NCBI RefSeq assembly: GCF_005217615.1
Contig: NZ_SZNK01000001.1
Location: forward strand, 370,001 to 434,000
Length of the DNA stretch: 64,000 bases
Direction of reading: 5' to 3'
DNA from: Brevibacillus antibioticus
GTDB lineage: Bacteria > Bacillota > Bacilli > Brevibacillales > Brevibacillaceae
The notes under the pieces were generated by a model. It was not told the DNA's origin. It saw only the letters and a list, made by a program, of their open reading frames with translations, and ran no database searches. Both the position numbers and the translations under genes were made by a program. Below, piece by piece: positions 26,013 through 33,619 of the stretch (positions are counted from its first letter, which is position 1; every line of letters starts with the position of its first letter).

Positions 26013-27689
26013 CTAGATTTTCAAAATACCACCCATGCTCGCATTGGTTACCAGCTTGGAGTAACGAGCCAGATAGCCTGTTTTTACTTTCGGCTCGAAT
26101 TCTTTCCAGCCTTCTTTGCGGCGAGCCAGCTCGGCTTCATCCACGAGCAGTTGCATCGTGCGCTCCTCGAGGTCAATCGAGATGATATCTCCGTCCTGTA
26201 CGAAGGCAATTGGACCGCCTTCTGCGGCTTCTGGAGACACGTGACCGATACTGATTCCGCGAGAAGCACCGGAGAAGCGTCCGTCTGTGACGAGCGCGAC
26301 TTCTTTACCGAGGCCCATACCCACGATTTGTGAGGTAGGAGCCAGCATTTCTGGCATGCCTGGGCCGCCTTTTGGTCCCTCGTAGCGGATGACGACAACA
26401 TGACCGGATTTGATTTTTCCAGCGGCGATTCCTGCCAGAGCGTCCTCTTGGGAGTCGAAGCAGATGGCTGGACCTTCGTGCTTTTTAATAGAAGGATCGA
26501 CACCACCTGTTTTGATGATCGAGCCTTGCTCCGCCAGGTTGCCGAACAGAACAGCGAGACCGCCAGAAGCGCTGTATGGGTTGTCCAGGCGACGAATGAC
26601 TTGATCGTTCTTGATTTCAGCGTCAGCGATGTTTTCACCAAGGGTTTTGCCCGTGACAGTGATACGGTCTGGATGGATCGCGCCTGCTTTTTTCGCGATT
26701 TCATTCAGAACTGCTGATACGCCGCCTGCTTCGTGGCAATCCTCGATATGATAGTCGGAGGAAGGTGCCAGCTTACAAATATGCGGAATGCGCTTCGCTA
26801 CTTCGTTGATGCGTTCAATCGGGTATTCGATGCCTGCTTCTTGCGCGATAGCTAGTGTATGGAGAACGGTATTGGTTGATCCACCCATCGCCATGTCAAG
26901 AGCGAATGCATCGTCGATTGCTTCTAGCGTCACGATGTCGCGTGGCTTAATGTCGCGTTCAATCAGATTTTTCAGTTTTTCAGCAGATGCTTGTACCAGC
27001 TCGCGACGTTCAGGAGAGACAGCGAGTACGGTACCATTGCCTGGCAGTGCCAAACCAATGGCTTCGAGCAAACAGTTCATCGAGTTCGCTGTAAACATAC
27101 CAGAACAGGAACCGCAAGTCGGGCATCCATATTGCTCCAGCTCCTCGAGCTGTTGGTCGTTGATCAAGCCTGCTTGGTGAGCTCCGACACCCTCGAATAC
27201 GGAGGAAAGCGAGATGGAGCGACCATCACTCGTTTTCCCGGCTTTCATAGGACCACCGGTTACAAATACGGTTGGAATGTTGACACGAAGCGCACCCATG
27301 ATCATCCCAGGCGTGATCTTGTCACAGTTCGGAATACAGATCATGCCATCAAACCAGTGAGCAGCGACAACGGTTTCCAAGCTGTCTGCGATGATCTCGC
27401 GGCTCGGGAGGGAGTAGCGCATCCCGATATGCCCCATAGCGATTCCGTCGTCAACACCAATCGTATTGAATTCGAATGGAACCATGCCAGCAGCACGAAC
27501 GGCTTCCTTGACCAGTTTTCCAAACTCCTGCAAGTGCACGTGACCCGGAATAATGTCGATGTACGAGTTGCAAATGGCGATAAACGGTTTATCGAAATCC
27601 TCATCCTTTACACCTGCTGCACGTAGCAAGCTACGGTGCGGTGCGCGGTCGAATCCTTTTTTGATCATGTCACTTCGTTGTCTGGCCAA
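26013..27689 (-). CDS. ilvD: Dihydroxy-acid dehydratase
   Basis: This 558-residue Fe-S enzyme dehydrates dihydroxy acids to keto acids in valine, leucine and isoleucine synthesis. Cluster-ligand cysteines are visible in [20 protein letters not shown] and [24 protein letters not shown] and the C-terminal [19 protein letters not shown] are family hallmarks. The start is read as TTG (protein beginning [12 protein letters not shown], as in relatives), with GGGAG about 10 nt upstream; an ATG seven codons further up overlaps the ribosome site region. It stands alone here, with no other ilv or leu genes in the window, and has its own promoter. Confidence 0.96.
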   Translation of the reverse strand: MARQRSDMIKKGFDRAPHRSLLRAAGVKDEDFDKPFIAICNSYIDIIPGHVHLQEFGKLVKEAVRAAGMVPFEFNTIGVDDGIAMGHIGMRYSLPSREIIADSLETVVAAHWFDGMICIPNCDKITPGMIMGALRVNIPTVFVTGGPMKAGKTSDGRSISLSSVFEGVGAHQAGLINDQQLEELEQYGCPTCGSCSGMFTANSMNCLLEAIGLALPGNGTVLAVSPERRELVQASAEKLKNLIERDIKPRDIVTLEAIDDAFALDMAMGGSTNTVLHTLAIAQEAGIEYPIERINEVAKRIPHICKLAPSSDYHIEDCHEAGGVSAVLNEIAKKAGAIHPDRITVTGKTLGENIADAEIKNDQVIRRLDNPYSASGGLAVLFGNLAEQGSIIKTGGVDPSIKKHEGPAICFDSQEDALAGIAAGKIKSGHVVVIRYEGPKGGPGMPEMLAPTSQIVGMGLGKEVALVTDGRFSGASRGISIGHVSPEAAEGGPIAFVQDGDIISIDLEERTMQLLVDEAELARRKEGWKEFEPKVKTGYLARYSKLVTNASMGGILKI

Positions 27690-27740
27690 TTTGAAAAACT
27701 CCCTTCCCATACGGATAATGCCTGTCTTATGTTTTGAACT

Positions 27741-27769
27741 ATCTTATCAATTTTTAATTACAGAAACAA
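27741..27769 (-). promoter_or_regulatory. Sigma-A promoter of ilvD
   Basis: On the minus strand, TTGTTT, a 17-bp spacer and TAAGAT. Transcription would start about 45 nt before the TTG start codon; that leader is too short for a T-box. Confidence 0.6.
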
Positions 27770-27910
27770 CCGTAAAAGTCTGAACATTTGCTCAGTCTCG
27801 AATGGTTCGGACGGCTGCTTTCGATTGGTATAAGCTTAGGAATCGTAGCGAAATCAGCTTGTTTGGGATAAAATAGAAGGATCGACTCTATTTCGGTTGG
27901 AGTGAACAAA

Positions 27911-28396
27911 ATGTTAGATGAATTAAAAAATATCTGGTCGGACGGGAATGAAGAGGAGCGCTGCATTCTCGAGCTGGCTGTTGCTGCCATTCATCAAAAG
28001 CGGGAACGGAATAGCGCGTTTATCTCTGGGTTTCTTGGATTAAAGGGAGAGTTCATCGACGAAGAAAGACAGTCGTATCGCTTCGAATTGCCTCTGACCC
28101 CTTTCATGCACAATTCAGGGCGGGTTGTTCATGGAGGTATTCTCGCGACCTTGATCGATTCAGCGATGGGCTCCTTGATCAATCGATCCTTGCCACCCAA
28201 TCAGTATGCAGTGACGTCAGAGCTGAAGGTCAATTATTTGCTTCCGGGAATAGGGGAGCGGCTGCGCGCAGAAGCGAGCTTTTTGCATCGCGGACGCACG
28301 TTGGTCGTCATGGAGAGCAGTGTCTACGATGATCGGGATAGGCGGATCGCCCACGGTACAGGAACGTTCATTGTGCTATCCAGAAATGCTCGATAA
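27911..28396 (+). CDS. PaaI-type thioesterase (hotdog fold)
   Basis: The 161-residue protein has the hotdog thioesterase pattern: the segment HNSGRVVHGGILATLIDSAM contains the conserved N/G..HGG..a.l.D, where the Asp acts in catalysis. It is followed by strands AVTSELKVNYLLP and GRTLVVMESSVYD. It should hydrolyse an acyl-CoA or similar thioester; the substrate is unknown. An N-terminal helical extension of about 40 residues precedes the fold. The ATG with GGAG 7 nt upstream is preferred to a GTG three codons earlier. Confidence 0.85.
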   Translation: MLDELKNIWSDGNEEERCILELAVAAIHQKRERNSAFISGFLGLKGEFIDEERQSYRFELPLTPFMHNSGRVVHGGILATLIDSAMGSLINRSLPPNQYAVTSELKVNYLLPGIGERLRAEASFLHRGRTLVVMESSVYDDRDRRIAHGTGTFIVLSRNAR

Positions 28397-28445
28397 TAAA
28401 AACCCTCGCTCCACACCAAAAAAGTGAGGGTGAGGGTTGACGGTG

Positions 28446-28823
28446 TTATTTGATGACAACGAGGCCGCTGTATTCCGAAATATATGTGAGCATTTTGGTG
28501 GAAAGCGGCACGATAAACTCCATGTTTTCTTTTTCGACGATACCGGATCGAGAAACAATCCGCGCCCACTTGGCGGTCAGCTTGTAGTAATCGGAACCAA
28601 ACGAGGCGTGAACCGTCTCACTCCGATGCCGAAACGTGACTGGGCTTGTGTCTAGCTTCATCGGGACCATGCTGATGATATCCTGCAAAAACAAATGGTA
28701 GGTCATGTGTGGCTTGAAAAAAACGAGCTCCTTTGTGGTGACAGAGAAGCCGTAGCTATTGTTCATTTGGGTGAATTTGAGTTCACCTTCCATGTTTTTC
28801 AGCCGAATGAAGTCGGTGTTCAT
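28446..28823 (-). CDS. Conserved-looking small protein, function unknown
   Basis: This 125-residue soluble protein has no signal peptide or membrane segment. It alternates short beta strands (GELKFTQMNNSYGFSVT, ELVFFKPHMTYHLFL, PVTFRHRSETVHASF, YYKLTAKWARIVSRS), a pattern like a small beta-barrel or PH-like fold. I do not recognise the family. An excellent ribosome binding site (AAGGAGGGGG, 6-10 nt before the ATG) supports translation. It is convergent with the thioesterase gene and divergent from the inositol monophosphatase gene. Confidence 0.6.
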   Translation of the reverse strand: MNTDFIRLKNMEGELKFTQMNNSYGFSVTTKELVFFKPHMTYHLFLQDIISMVPMKLDTSPVTFRHRSETVHASFGSDYYKLTAKWARIVSRSGIVEKENMEFIVPLSTKMLTYISEYSGLVVIK

Positions 28824-28965
28824 GTTTATCCCCCTCCTTCGGGTGTTTCTCTATGATAGTAATCTTTCCTATGCAAGTGCAAGTGGAAGGTTGTTCAAAA
28901 AGTCGTCTTTTGACATCGAATATTATTTAGGAAGTTGTTCCAAAGGGAAAAAGGAGCGAAATGTC

Positions 28966-29742
28966 ATGATCGAAATTGCAAAAGAAGCAGCAAGTGTCGC
29001 GGGTGCGTTTTTGAAGGAACGTTTTCTCGAACAGCTCGTGCCCGATGAGGAATTGCATAACGACGTGAAGCTGCCAGAGGATAAAGGCAGTGAGAAGCGC
29101 ATCATTGAGGTACTGCATCGCCACTTCCCGACACATACCATTTTTTCAGAAGAGGTCGGAATGGTTTCCCGTGAGGAAGAGTATTTGTGGATTATCGATC
29201 CTTTAGATGGAACGAATAACTATTTTATCGGCTATCCGTATTTCTCGATCTCGATTGCGTTGCAGCACAAGGGTGAGCTGGTGCTGGGCGTCGTCTACAA
29301 TCCAGTAGCGGGTCAAATGTTTTGGGCGGAAAAAGGAAAAGGAGCCTATCTGAACGGAAAACGATTGAACGTCAATAACCGTCAAGACCTCACACGTGCA
29401 GTCGGTACGTACATCCGTGGACGAGACACGGTAACGAAGGAAGAAGAGATGGCTTTTACGAAACCGTTTGTATTCCAGACCAAGCGTCTCATGCGAAATA
29501 TTGCGCCTGCACTGGACTGGTGCTTGCTGGCAAACGGATGGCTCGATTATATCGTGATGCAACGCTCCAATATTATGGATGTGGCTGCCGGAATTGTTAT
29601 CGCCCAGGAGGCGGGGGCAACGATTACGGACTGGTCTGGAAAGCCGTATCAGCATGAACCATTCCAACAAGATCACACTCCTTCATTCGTGGCGAGCAAC
29701 GGACATTTGCATGAAACCATTCGTGGTATGATTCAACAGTAA
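28966..29742 (+). CDS. Inositol monophosphatase family protein
   Basis: The 258-residue protein shows the Mg2+-dependent phosphatase signatures: FSEEVG (metal-binding Glu), IDPLDGTNNYFIGYP (DPxDGT metal and catalytic site) and MDVAAGIVIAQEAGA (the C-terminal D.AAg motif). Substrates of this family include myo-inositol phosphates, NADP(H) and 3'-phosphoadenosine-5'-phosphate. Because sulfate assimilation genes lie 4.6 kb away, a PAP phosphatase role is possible, but this is only an inference. The ATG with AAGGAG 9 nt upstream is chosen; the reading frame extends 69 codons further upstream but without a start signal. Confidence 0.9.
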   Translation: MIEIAKEAASVAGAFLKERFLEQLVPDEELHNDVKLPEDKGSEKRIIEVLHRHFPTHTIFSEEVGMVSREEEYLWIIDPLDGTNNYFIGYPYFSISIALQHKGELVLGVVYNPVAGQMFWAEKGKGAYLNGKRLNVNNRQDLTRAVGTYIRGRDTVTKEEEMAFTKPFVFQTKRLMRNIAPALDWCLLANGWLDYIVMQRSNIMDVAAGIVIAQEAGATITDWSGKPYQHEPFQQDHTPSFVASNGHLHETIRGMIQQ

Positions 29743-29771
29743 CGGAAACAAAAGAAGCACGACTTATGTAG

Positions 29772-29800
29772 TGCAACCAAATGTTTCGGCTCACGTATAA
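29772..29800 (+). promoter_or_regulatory. Sigma-W-like ECF promoter of the membrane-stress cassette
   Basis: TGCAAC, a 16-bp spacer and CGTATAA. The Bacillus sigma-W consensus is TGAAAC-N16-CGTATA, so there is a single mismatch and exact spacing. Transcription would begin near 29805, about 47 nt before the first gene of the cassette. No equally good sigma-A promoter is seen there. Confidence 0.6.
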
Positions 29801-29851
29801 AAATGTTGCGAATGATTTGTTATTCTGGGATAGGTAAAAGAGGTGAGAGAA

Positions 29852-30298
29852 ATGGCACGATTGGAATATCGGCTGCTGGATGAGGCGAGGGGGTACCCTG
29901 TTCAGTTTTACTATGACAACGTGGACAAAGATGAGGTCTCCTTGCGTTTTGCTTGCGATTATTTGGTGAAAGGGCATGTCGTTTATGAAAAGACGTCCTG
30001 TTCAATCGAAAGCGGTACGTATGTCATTTACGTCAAGCGCTCAACAGAAGAGCAGGCTGTCGACTATGCGGAGGCTGTGTCTGCACGCTGGGGCAGCATC
30101 CAGATCGAAATGCGTGAATATCAAGAAAATGCACGCGTTTATCCGCTCGTACACACGTTTTATTTCAAGGACGATGACAATGCTCTCTTGCATTTGCAAA
30201 GTGACTACTTGTATGTGAATGGACGCGAATGGGAGAAGACATCGGCCGAGGTGGATGAAGATCGTCAGGTTTATGTTTACTACGCGAAGCCAGTGTAG
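29852..30298 (+). CDS. Unknown protein, first gene of the membrane-stress cassette
   Basis: The 148-residue soluble protein is built of alternating strands: EYRLLDEARGYPVQFYY, DEVSLRFACDYLVKGHVVYEK, GTYVIYVKR, then a helix EEQAVDYAEAVSARW, a strand, and a second similar strand set (YPLVHTFYFKDDDNALLHLQ, WEKTSAEVDEDRQVYVYYA). The two halves look like a duplicated beta module, which is inference. I do not recognise the family. It starts the five-gene run behind the sigma-W-like promoter; GAGGTGA is 8 nt before the ATG, and the lipoprotein gene follows after 11 nt. Confidence 0.65.
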   Translation: MARLEYRLLDEARGYPVQFYYDNVDKDEVSLRFACDYLVKGHVVYEKTSCSIESGTYVIYVKRSTEEQAVDYAEAVSARWGSIQIEMREYQENARVYPLVHTFYFKDDDNALLHLQSDYLYVNGREWEKTSAEVDEDRQVYVYYAKPV

Positions 30299-30309
30299 GA
30301 GGAAGTAGA

Positions 30310-30567
30310 ATGACACAAACGAAATCGAAGAAAGTAGTTGGTCTGTTCGTCGCAGCTGCACTTGCGGTCAGCGGTTGTTCTTCCGAGGACGACTATGATG
30401 ATTGCTACGATAACGACAATGACGGCTATTGTGACGATAGCAGCAGCGGTGGGGGTTCAAGCTCTACTTACAGATCCTACAAGAGCAAATCCGGAGTATC
30501 GAGTGGGATAAGCACGAGCAGCTCCAAGGGTGGTATCGGAAGTTCGGGCTATTCCAGCTCCGGGTGA
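30310..30567 (+). CDS. Small acidic lipoprotein with a Ca-binding-like motif
   Basis: The 85-residue protein has a lipoprotein signal peptide with lipobox AVSGC (Cys23), so it would be lipid-anchored on the outside. The mature part is very acidic: the stretch CYDNDNDGYCDD contains DxDxDG, the calcium-binding loop signature of EF-hand/excalibur/thrombospondin-3 types, flanked by two cysteines. The rest is a Ser/Gly-rich flexible tail. In position it is the counterpart of the small secreted/lipoprotein member (YjfM-like) of yjfLMC-type operons. AGGAGG lies 8 nt before the ATG. The calcium-binding idea is inference. Confidence 0.75.
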   Translation: MTQTKSKKVVGLFVAAALAVSGCSSEDDYDDCYDNDNDGYCDDSSSGGGSSSTYRSYKSKSGVSSGISTSSSKGGIGSSGYSSSG

Positions 30568-30577
30568 GGTGAAGGAA

Positions 30578-31819
30578 GTGGAAAACCAAAATCGACGAGA
30601 ACGAGAGGCGCTGTACGGCCCGATGCGGGAAGAGGGCGTATTTACCTGGGATTGGATGTATGGCGAGGAATATGCGCTTCATGATATCCACCTGATCTCT
30701 CCCTCCTTTCGAGAGGAAATCGCGATGGCAACCGAGCGACTGGGGCAAGTCTTTTCCAAGGTCGTTCCGGTATTGCAGCGTGCAGAGGACTCCCTGTTGT
30801 TAGAACTAGGAGTGCCAAAGGAGGCTTCGCAGGCAGTCAGGATCGTTGTTTCCCAAGCAGTGCCGACTGTGATTGGACGCTTTGATTTTGCCCAGACGAC
30901 AGAAGGATTGAAGATGCTTGAGTGCAATAGCGATACCCCTACTGGAATCGTCGAGGCTTTTTATGTGAACGGTCGTGCTTGTCGCCATTTCCTGCGCGAG
31001 GACCCGAATGAAGGAATGGCGCGACAGTTGTGTTCGGCATTCAGCAAGGTGGTCGACGCCTATCGGGCGCAAGGCTATGATACGGAATCTATCTGGTTTA
31101 GCTCGCTCGACTGGCATGAGGAAGACAAGGGAACGACCTTGTACTTATTGAACAAATCGGGTCTGTCTGCCAGGTTTGCGGCTTTGGAGCATTTGCGTGT
31201 TTGGCAAGATCGTCTCTATGTAAAGGAAAACGAGGAGCTACTGCCAGTCGATGTGTTGTACCGCCTGCATGCTTTGGAAAAGCTGGCGGTAGAACGGGAT
31301 GAAGATGGCTACCCGACTGGTGAGCATGTGCTTTCGTTAATTGCCCGCAAAAAGCTGGCCATTATTAATCCTCCTTCTGCGTTTCTCATTCAGACGAAGG
31401 CTTTGCAGGCGCTCATCTGGAACTTGCATGAGGCAAATGAGTTTTTCACCGAAGAAGAGCACGCGATCATCGAAGCTTACATGCTGCCGACTTATTTTGA
31501 AAATCGGTTTGCAGGCAGGGAGGACTACGTCACGAAGCCGATTTTTGGACGGGAAGGTGGCGGTGTCATGCTGTTTGCATCAGATGGTACGCTGCAAGAG
31601 AAGGATGAGGAAGAGTTTTACTGGGAGCAGCCGATGATTTATCAGAAACGGGTGGAGCTTCCAGAGATAACGGTTGAGACGATGAAGGGAGCATATGCTG
31701 GACGGCTGCTCTGGGGGTCCTTTTGGATCGGAACAGAGTCATCGGCAATTGTAGCTCGTGTCGGGGGACCGATTACAAACAACCTATCCTACTATTTGCC
31801 GGTCGGGATAGACAAGTAG
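30578..31819 (+). CDS. Glutathionylspermidine-synthase-like ATP-grasp enzyme (YjfC type)
   Basis: This 413-residue cytoplasmic protein matches the C-terminal synthetase half of glutathionylspermidine synthase and the E. coli YjfC family. Visible are FDFAQTTEGLKMLECNSDTP (the LKxLExNxDTP motif of the family), a central DWHEEDKGTT strand, KPIFGREGGGVML (ATP-grasp glycine loop) and a closing PITNNLSYYLPV segment. The family makes an amide bond between a peptide carboxylate and an amine using ATP; the real substrates of YjfC are unknown. The start is taken as GTG with GAGGTGA upstream, 10 nt after the lipoprotein stop. Confidence 0.88.
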   Translation: MENQNRREREALYGPMREEGVFTWDWMYGEEYALHDIHLISPSFREEIAMATERLGQVFSKVVPVLQRAEDSLLLELGVPKEASQAVRIVVSQAVPTVIGRFDFAQTTEGLKMLECNSDTPTGIVEAFYVNGRACRHFLREDPNEGMARQLCSAFSKVVDAYRAQGYDTESIWFSSLDWHEEDKGTTLYLLNKSGLSARFAALEHLRVWQDRLYVKENEELLPVDVLYRLHALEKLAVERDEDGYPTGEHVLSLIARKKLAIINPPSAFLIQTKALQALIWNLHEANEFFTEEEHAIIEAYMLPTYFENRFAGREDYVTKPIFGREGGGVMLFASDGTLQEKDEEEFYWEQPMIYQKRVELPEITVETMKGAYAGRLLWGSFWIGTESSAIVARVGGPITNNLSYYLPVGIDK

Positions 31820-31841
31820 CGAGAGGAGAGGACAACTTAAC

Positions 31842-32279
31842 ATGTTGGGACAATTGGATTACGTAGTAAACTTTTTAGCGTATTTGGCAGTGACCATTCC
31901 GATATTGGCTGTGGGGATTTTTGTGTTTACGATTACGACTCCTTACAAGGAGTTTGATCTGATCAAGCAAGGAGCACAGACTGACGATCCGAAAAAAATG
32001 GCAGCGGCAAAAGCAGCCGCGCACGATTTGGGAGGGAAAATCATCGGTTTGGCAATCGTCCTCGCTTCGGCTGTTTACCACTCTGTTAACTTGTGGGATT
32101 TGGTCATCTGGGGTATTGTAGGAATGGTATTTCAAGTTATCATTTTTTATTTGTTCGAATGGATCACACCATTTAAAGTCGTGTCTGAAATTCCGAACGG
32201 GAACGTATCCGTCGGTATTTTCGCTTCGCGGTTGAGTATTGCCGCAGGTTTGTTGATGGCTGCGCTGATCAGCTACTAA
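31842..32279 (+). CDS. DUF350 membrane protein (YjfL type)
   Basis: The 145-residue protein has four predicted helices (about 8-30, 66-84, 88-110, 122-143) with a conserved cytoplasmic loop KEFDLIKQGAQTDDPKKMAA. This is the DUF350/YjfL family; DUF350 proteins usually contain one or more copies of a two-helix unit, and here there are two. They co-occur with YjfC-type ligases and PspA in envelope-stress operons. GAGGAG precedes the ATG. The function is unknown; a membrane-integrity or channel-like role is inference. Confidence 0.9.
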   Translation: MLGQLDYVVNFLAYLAVTIPILAVGIFVFTITTPYKEFDLIKQGAQTDDPKKMAAAKAAAHDLGGKIIGLAIVLASAVYHSVNLWDLVIWGIVGMVFQVIIFYLFEWITPFKVVSEIPNGNVSVGIFASRLSIAAGLLMAALISY

Positions 32280-32284
32280 GCATG

Positions 32285-32369
32285 GAAAGAGGCGTTCACC
32301 TTCGAAGTCTGGTGCTCGTGTAGGCTCCCTACATTTAGCTCCTCCCGCTTCCGGTTCTCGCCTCTTTTT
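32285..32369 (+). terminator. Terminator-like branched hairpin between DUF350 and channel genes
   Basis: The arms GAAAGAGGCG/CGCCTCTTTC (10 bp, ending in T5) enclose about 64 nt with an inner GTAGG-CTC-CCTAC hairpin. It could end most transcripts after the DUF350 gene, or act as a partial terminator that sets channel expression lower. The long enclosed loop makes it unusual for a simple terminator. Confidence 0.5.
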
Positions 32370-32425
32370 CGATGCGAACAGATCATATTTTGAACAGGCA
32401 CTTATGGGCACAGGGAGGAGTCTTT

Positions 32426-33193
32426 TTGTTCTGGCGCGTGATGTATGAGATTTTTATCATTATGCTTGTGATTACGTATGCGATCCTATTGTTCGCAGAC
32501 TTCTCTAATCATCCTCTGTTGACGGATGAACTGATGAACAAGGTAGACACTGGGCTGATCATTCTGCTGATTGTCGAGTATTTGTTCCGGCTATGGAGGG
32601 CGAAAGACAAACGAAAATTCGTTGTTGCCAACTGGTTTGATCTGATCGCAATGATCCCATTGGACTCTTATTTGTATTTAGCCAGAATCATGCGTGTGCT
32701 TCGGCTGGTGCGTATCGTGCGTGCGTCGCCGTTTTTGTTGGGAATCATTCAATCAGGCCCAATGCGACAAGTAGTTGGCGTCGTCACGATCATCATGCTG
32801 TGGAGCTCAACTGCTATTTATTTGCTCGAATACGGTGTAAACGAGAACATCAAAAGCTTCCCGGATGCGTTATGGTGGTCGATCGTGACAACCACGACAG
32901 TCGGCTACGGTGATATTTCGCCTGTGACGTCAGGTGGAAGGATCATGGCCGCGATCTTGATGATCACGGGGATCGGAATGCTGGGAGCCTTGACGGCGAA
33001 TTTTGCTACGCATTGGACAGAGACACATGAAAGCAAAAGCCCGGATGAGAAAGATCGCTTGACCGAAGAGATCAAAAAGCAGACGATCACAAATATCCGA
33101 CAGATCGAAAACTTGACCGAGCGAGAGTATGAGACGCTCAAAGAAAGTATGGATTTGCTGTATCGTCGAACGAGGAAAAAGAGCGAGGAATAA
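32426..33193 (+). CDS. Voltage-gated-type potassium channel
   Basis: The 255-residue protein has the six-helix Kv layout: S1 about 5-25, S2 near LIILLIVEYLFRLWR, S4 with regularly spaced arginines (RIMRVLRLVRIVRAS), and a pore region with the K+ selectivity filter TTVGYGD. It is followed by S6 and a roughly 55-residue charged, coiled-coil-like C-terminus (LTEREYETLKESMDLLYRRT). It should conduct K+ through the cytoplasmic membrane. The start is set at TTG because GGGAGGAG lies 5 nt upstream; an ATG 18 codons earlier has no such site. Its presence at the end of the DUF350 cassette suggests a link to membrane potential. Confidence 0.92.
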   Translation: MFWRVMYEIFIIMLVITYAILLFADFSNHPLLTDELMNKVDTGLIILLIVEYLFRLWRAKDKRKFVVANWFDLIAMIPLDSYLYLARIMRVLRLVRIVRASPFLLGIIQSGPMRQVVGVVTIIMLWSSTAIYLLEYGVNENIKSFPDALWWSIVTTTTVGYGDISPVTSGGRIMAAILMITGIGMLGALTANFATHWTETHESKSPDEKDRLTEEIKKQTITNIRQIENLTEREYETLKESMDLLYRRTRKKSEE

Positions 33194-33203
33194 GTGGAAA
33201 GCG

Positions 33204-33236
33204 AAGCTGTCAGGCATTAGGCCTGGCAGCTTTTTT
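33204..33236 (+). terminator. Rho-independent terminator of the channel gene
   Basis: A 12-bp stem AAGCTGTCAGGC/GCCTGGCAGCTT with one mismatch, a 5-nt loop and T6. Confidence 0.92.
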
Positions 33237-33280
33237 CTTTCCATTTTGAATCACTTTCATAGTGTTTAAAAAGCTGCGCA

Positions 33281-33481
33281 GGAAGAAGTTCATTTCCAGT
33301 CCAAGCGCCTCTGGAGCCCGACCAAGCGTAGGAATAAATGGCGGGGAATTTAAGCTTCACTTATGGAATACCTCTCTGAAACGTCTACGTTTGAAGCGCT
33401 CCCGCCATTTATTCCGAAGCGGACAGTCAATCCCCCGTGCAGGGCGTAGGCCGAAGCGCAGACTGGAAATGAACTTCTTCC
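33281..33481 (+). repeat. Nested inverted-repeat element, copy 2 (candidate structured RNA)
   Basis: The 201-bp element has perfect 21-bp outer arms (33281-33301 and 33461-33481) and perfect 15-bp inner arms (33331-33345, GGAATAAATGGCGGG, and 33401-33415). Between them on the 5' side are 29 nt, on the 3' side 45 nt, the same 16-nt asymmetry as in copy 1 (35 and 50 nt). The 3' side starts GAAGCGGACAGTCAAT, matching GGAGACGGACAGTGAA of copy 1. The inner loop has AAACGT/ACGTTT. It lies between the channel terminator and the sirB promoter. The stem sequences differ from copy 1, yet pairing is perfect in both. Confidence 0.75.
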
Positions 33482-33536
33482 CTCACCTATAGCAACGTCC
33501 CAAACCACTATGTTCAAGTGAAATATGATTTTGTTA

Positions 33537-33565
33537 TTGACGAGGCAATCTATCCCAATTATAAT
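33537..33565 (+). promoter_or_regulatory. Sigma-A promoter of the sulfate assimilation cluster
   Basis: TTGACG, a 17-bp spacer and TATAAT: close to consensus, with a start of transcription near 33572 and a leader of about 48 nt. I see no S-box or other known riboswitch in that leader. Confidence 0.8.
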
Positions 33566-33619
33566 TCCGAGTAAACATATATGAATTACTAAAATAAATT
33601 TGGATAAAGGGGTTATCCG

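Noticed and set aside
27690..27740. T-box or other amino-acid riboswitch before ilvD
   Set aside because: The predicted leader is only about 45 nt and contains no T-box sequence or specifier hairpin.
28759..28965. 69-codon upstream extension of the inositol monophosphatase
   Set aside because: The extension overlaps the promoter region and the start of the divergent gene, and has no family match; AAGGAG precedes the ATG at 28966.
33566..33619. S-box (SAM) riboswitch before the sulfate assimilation genes
   Set aside because: The leader is about 48 nt and has no S-box core or terminator.
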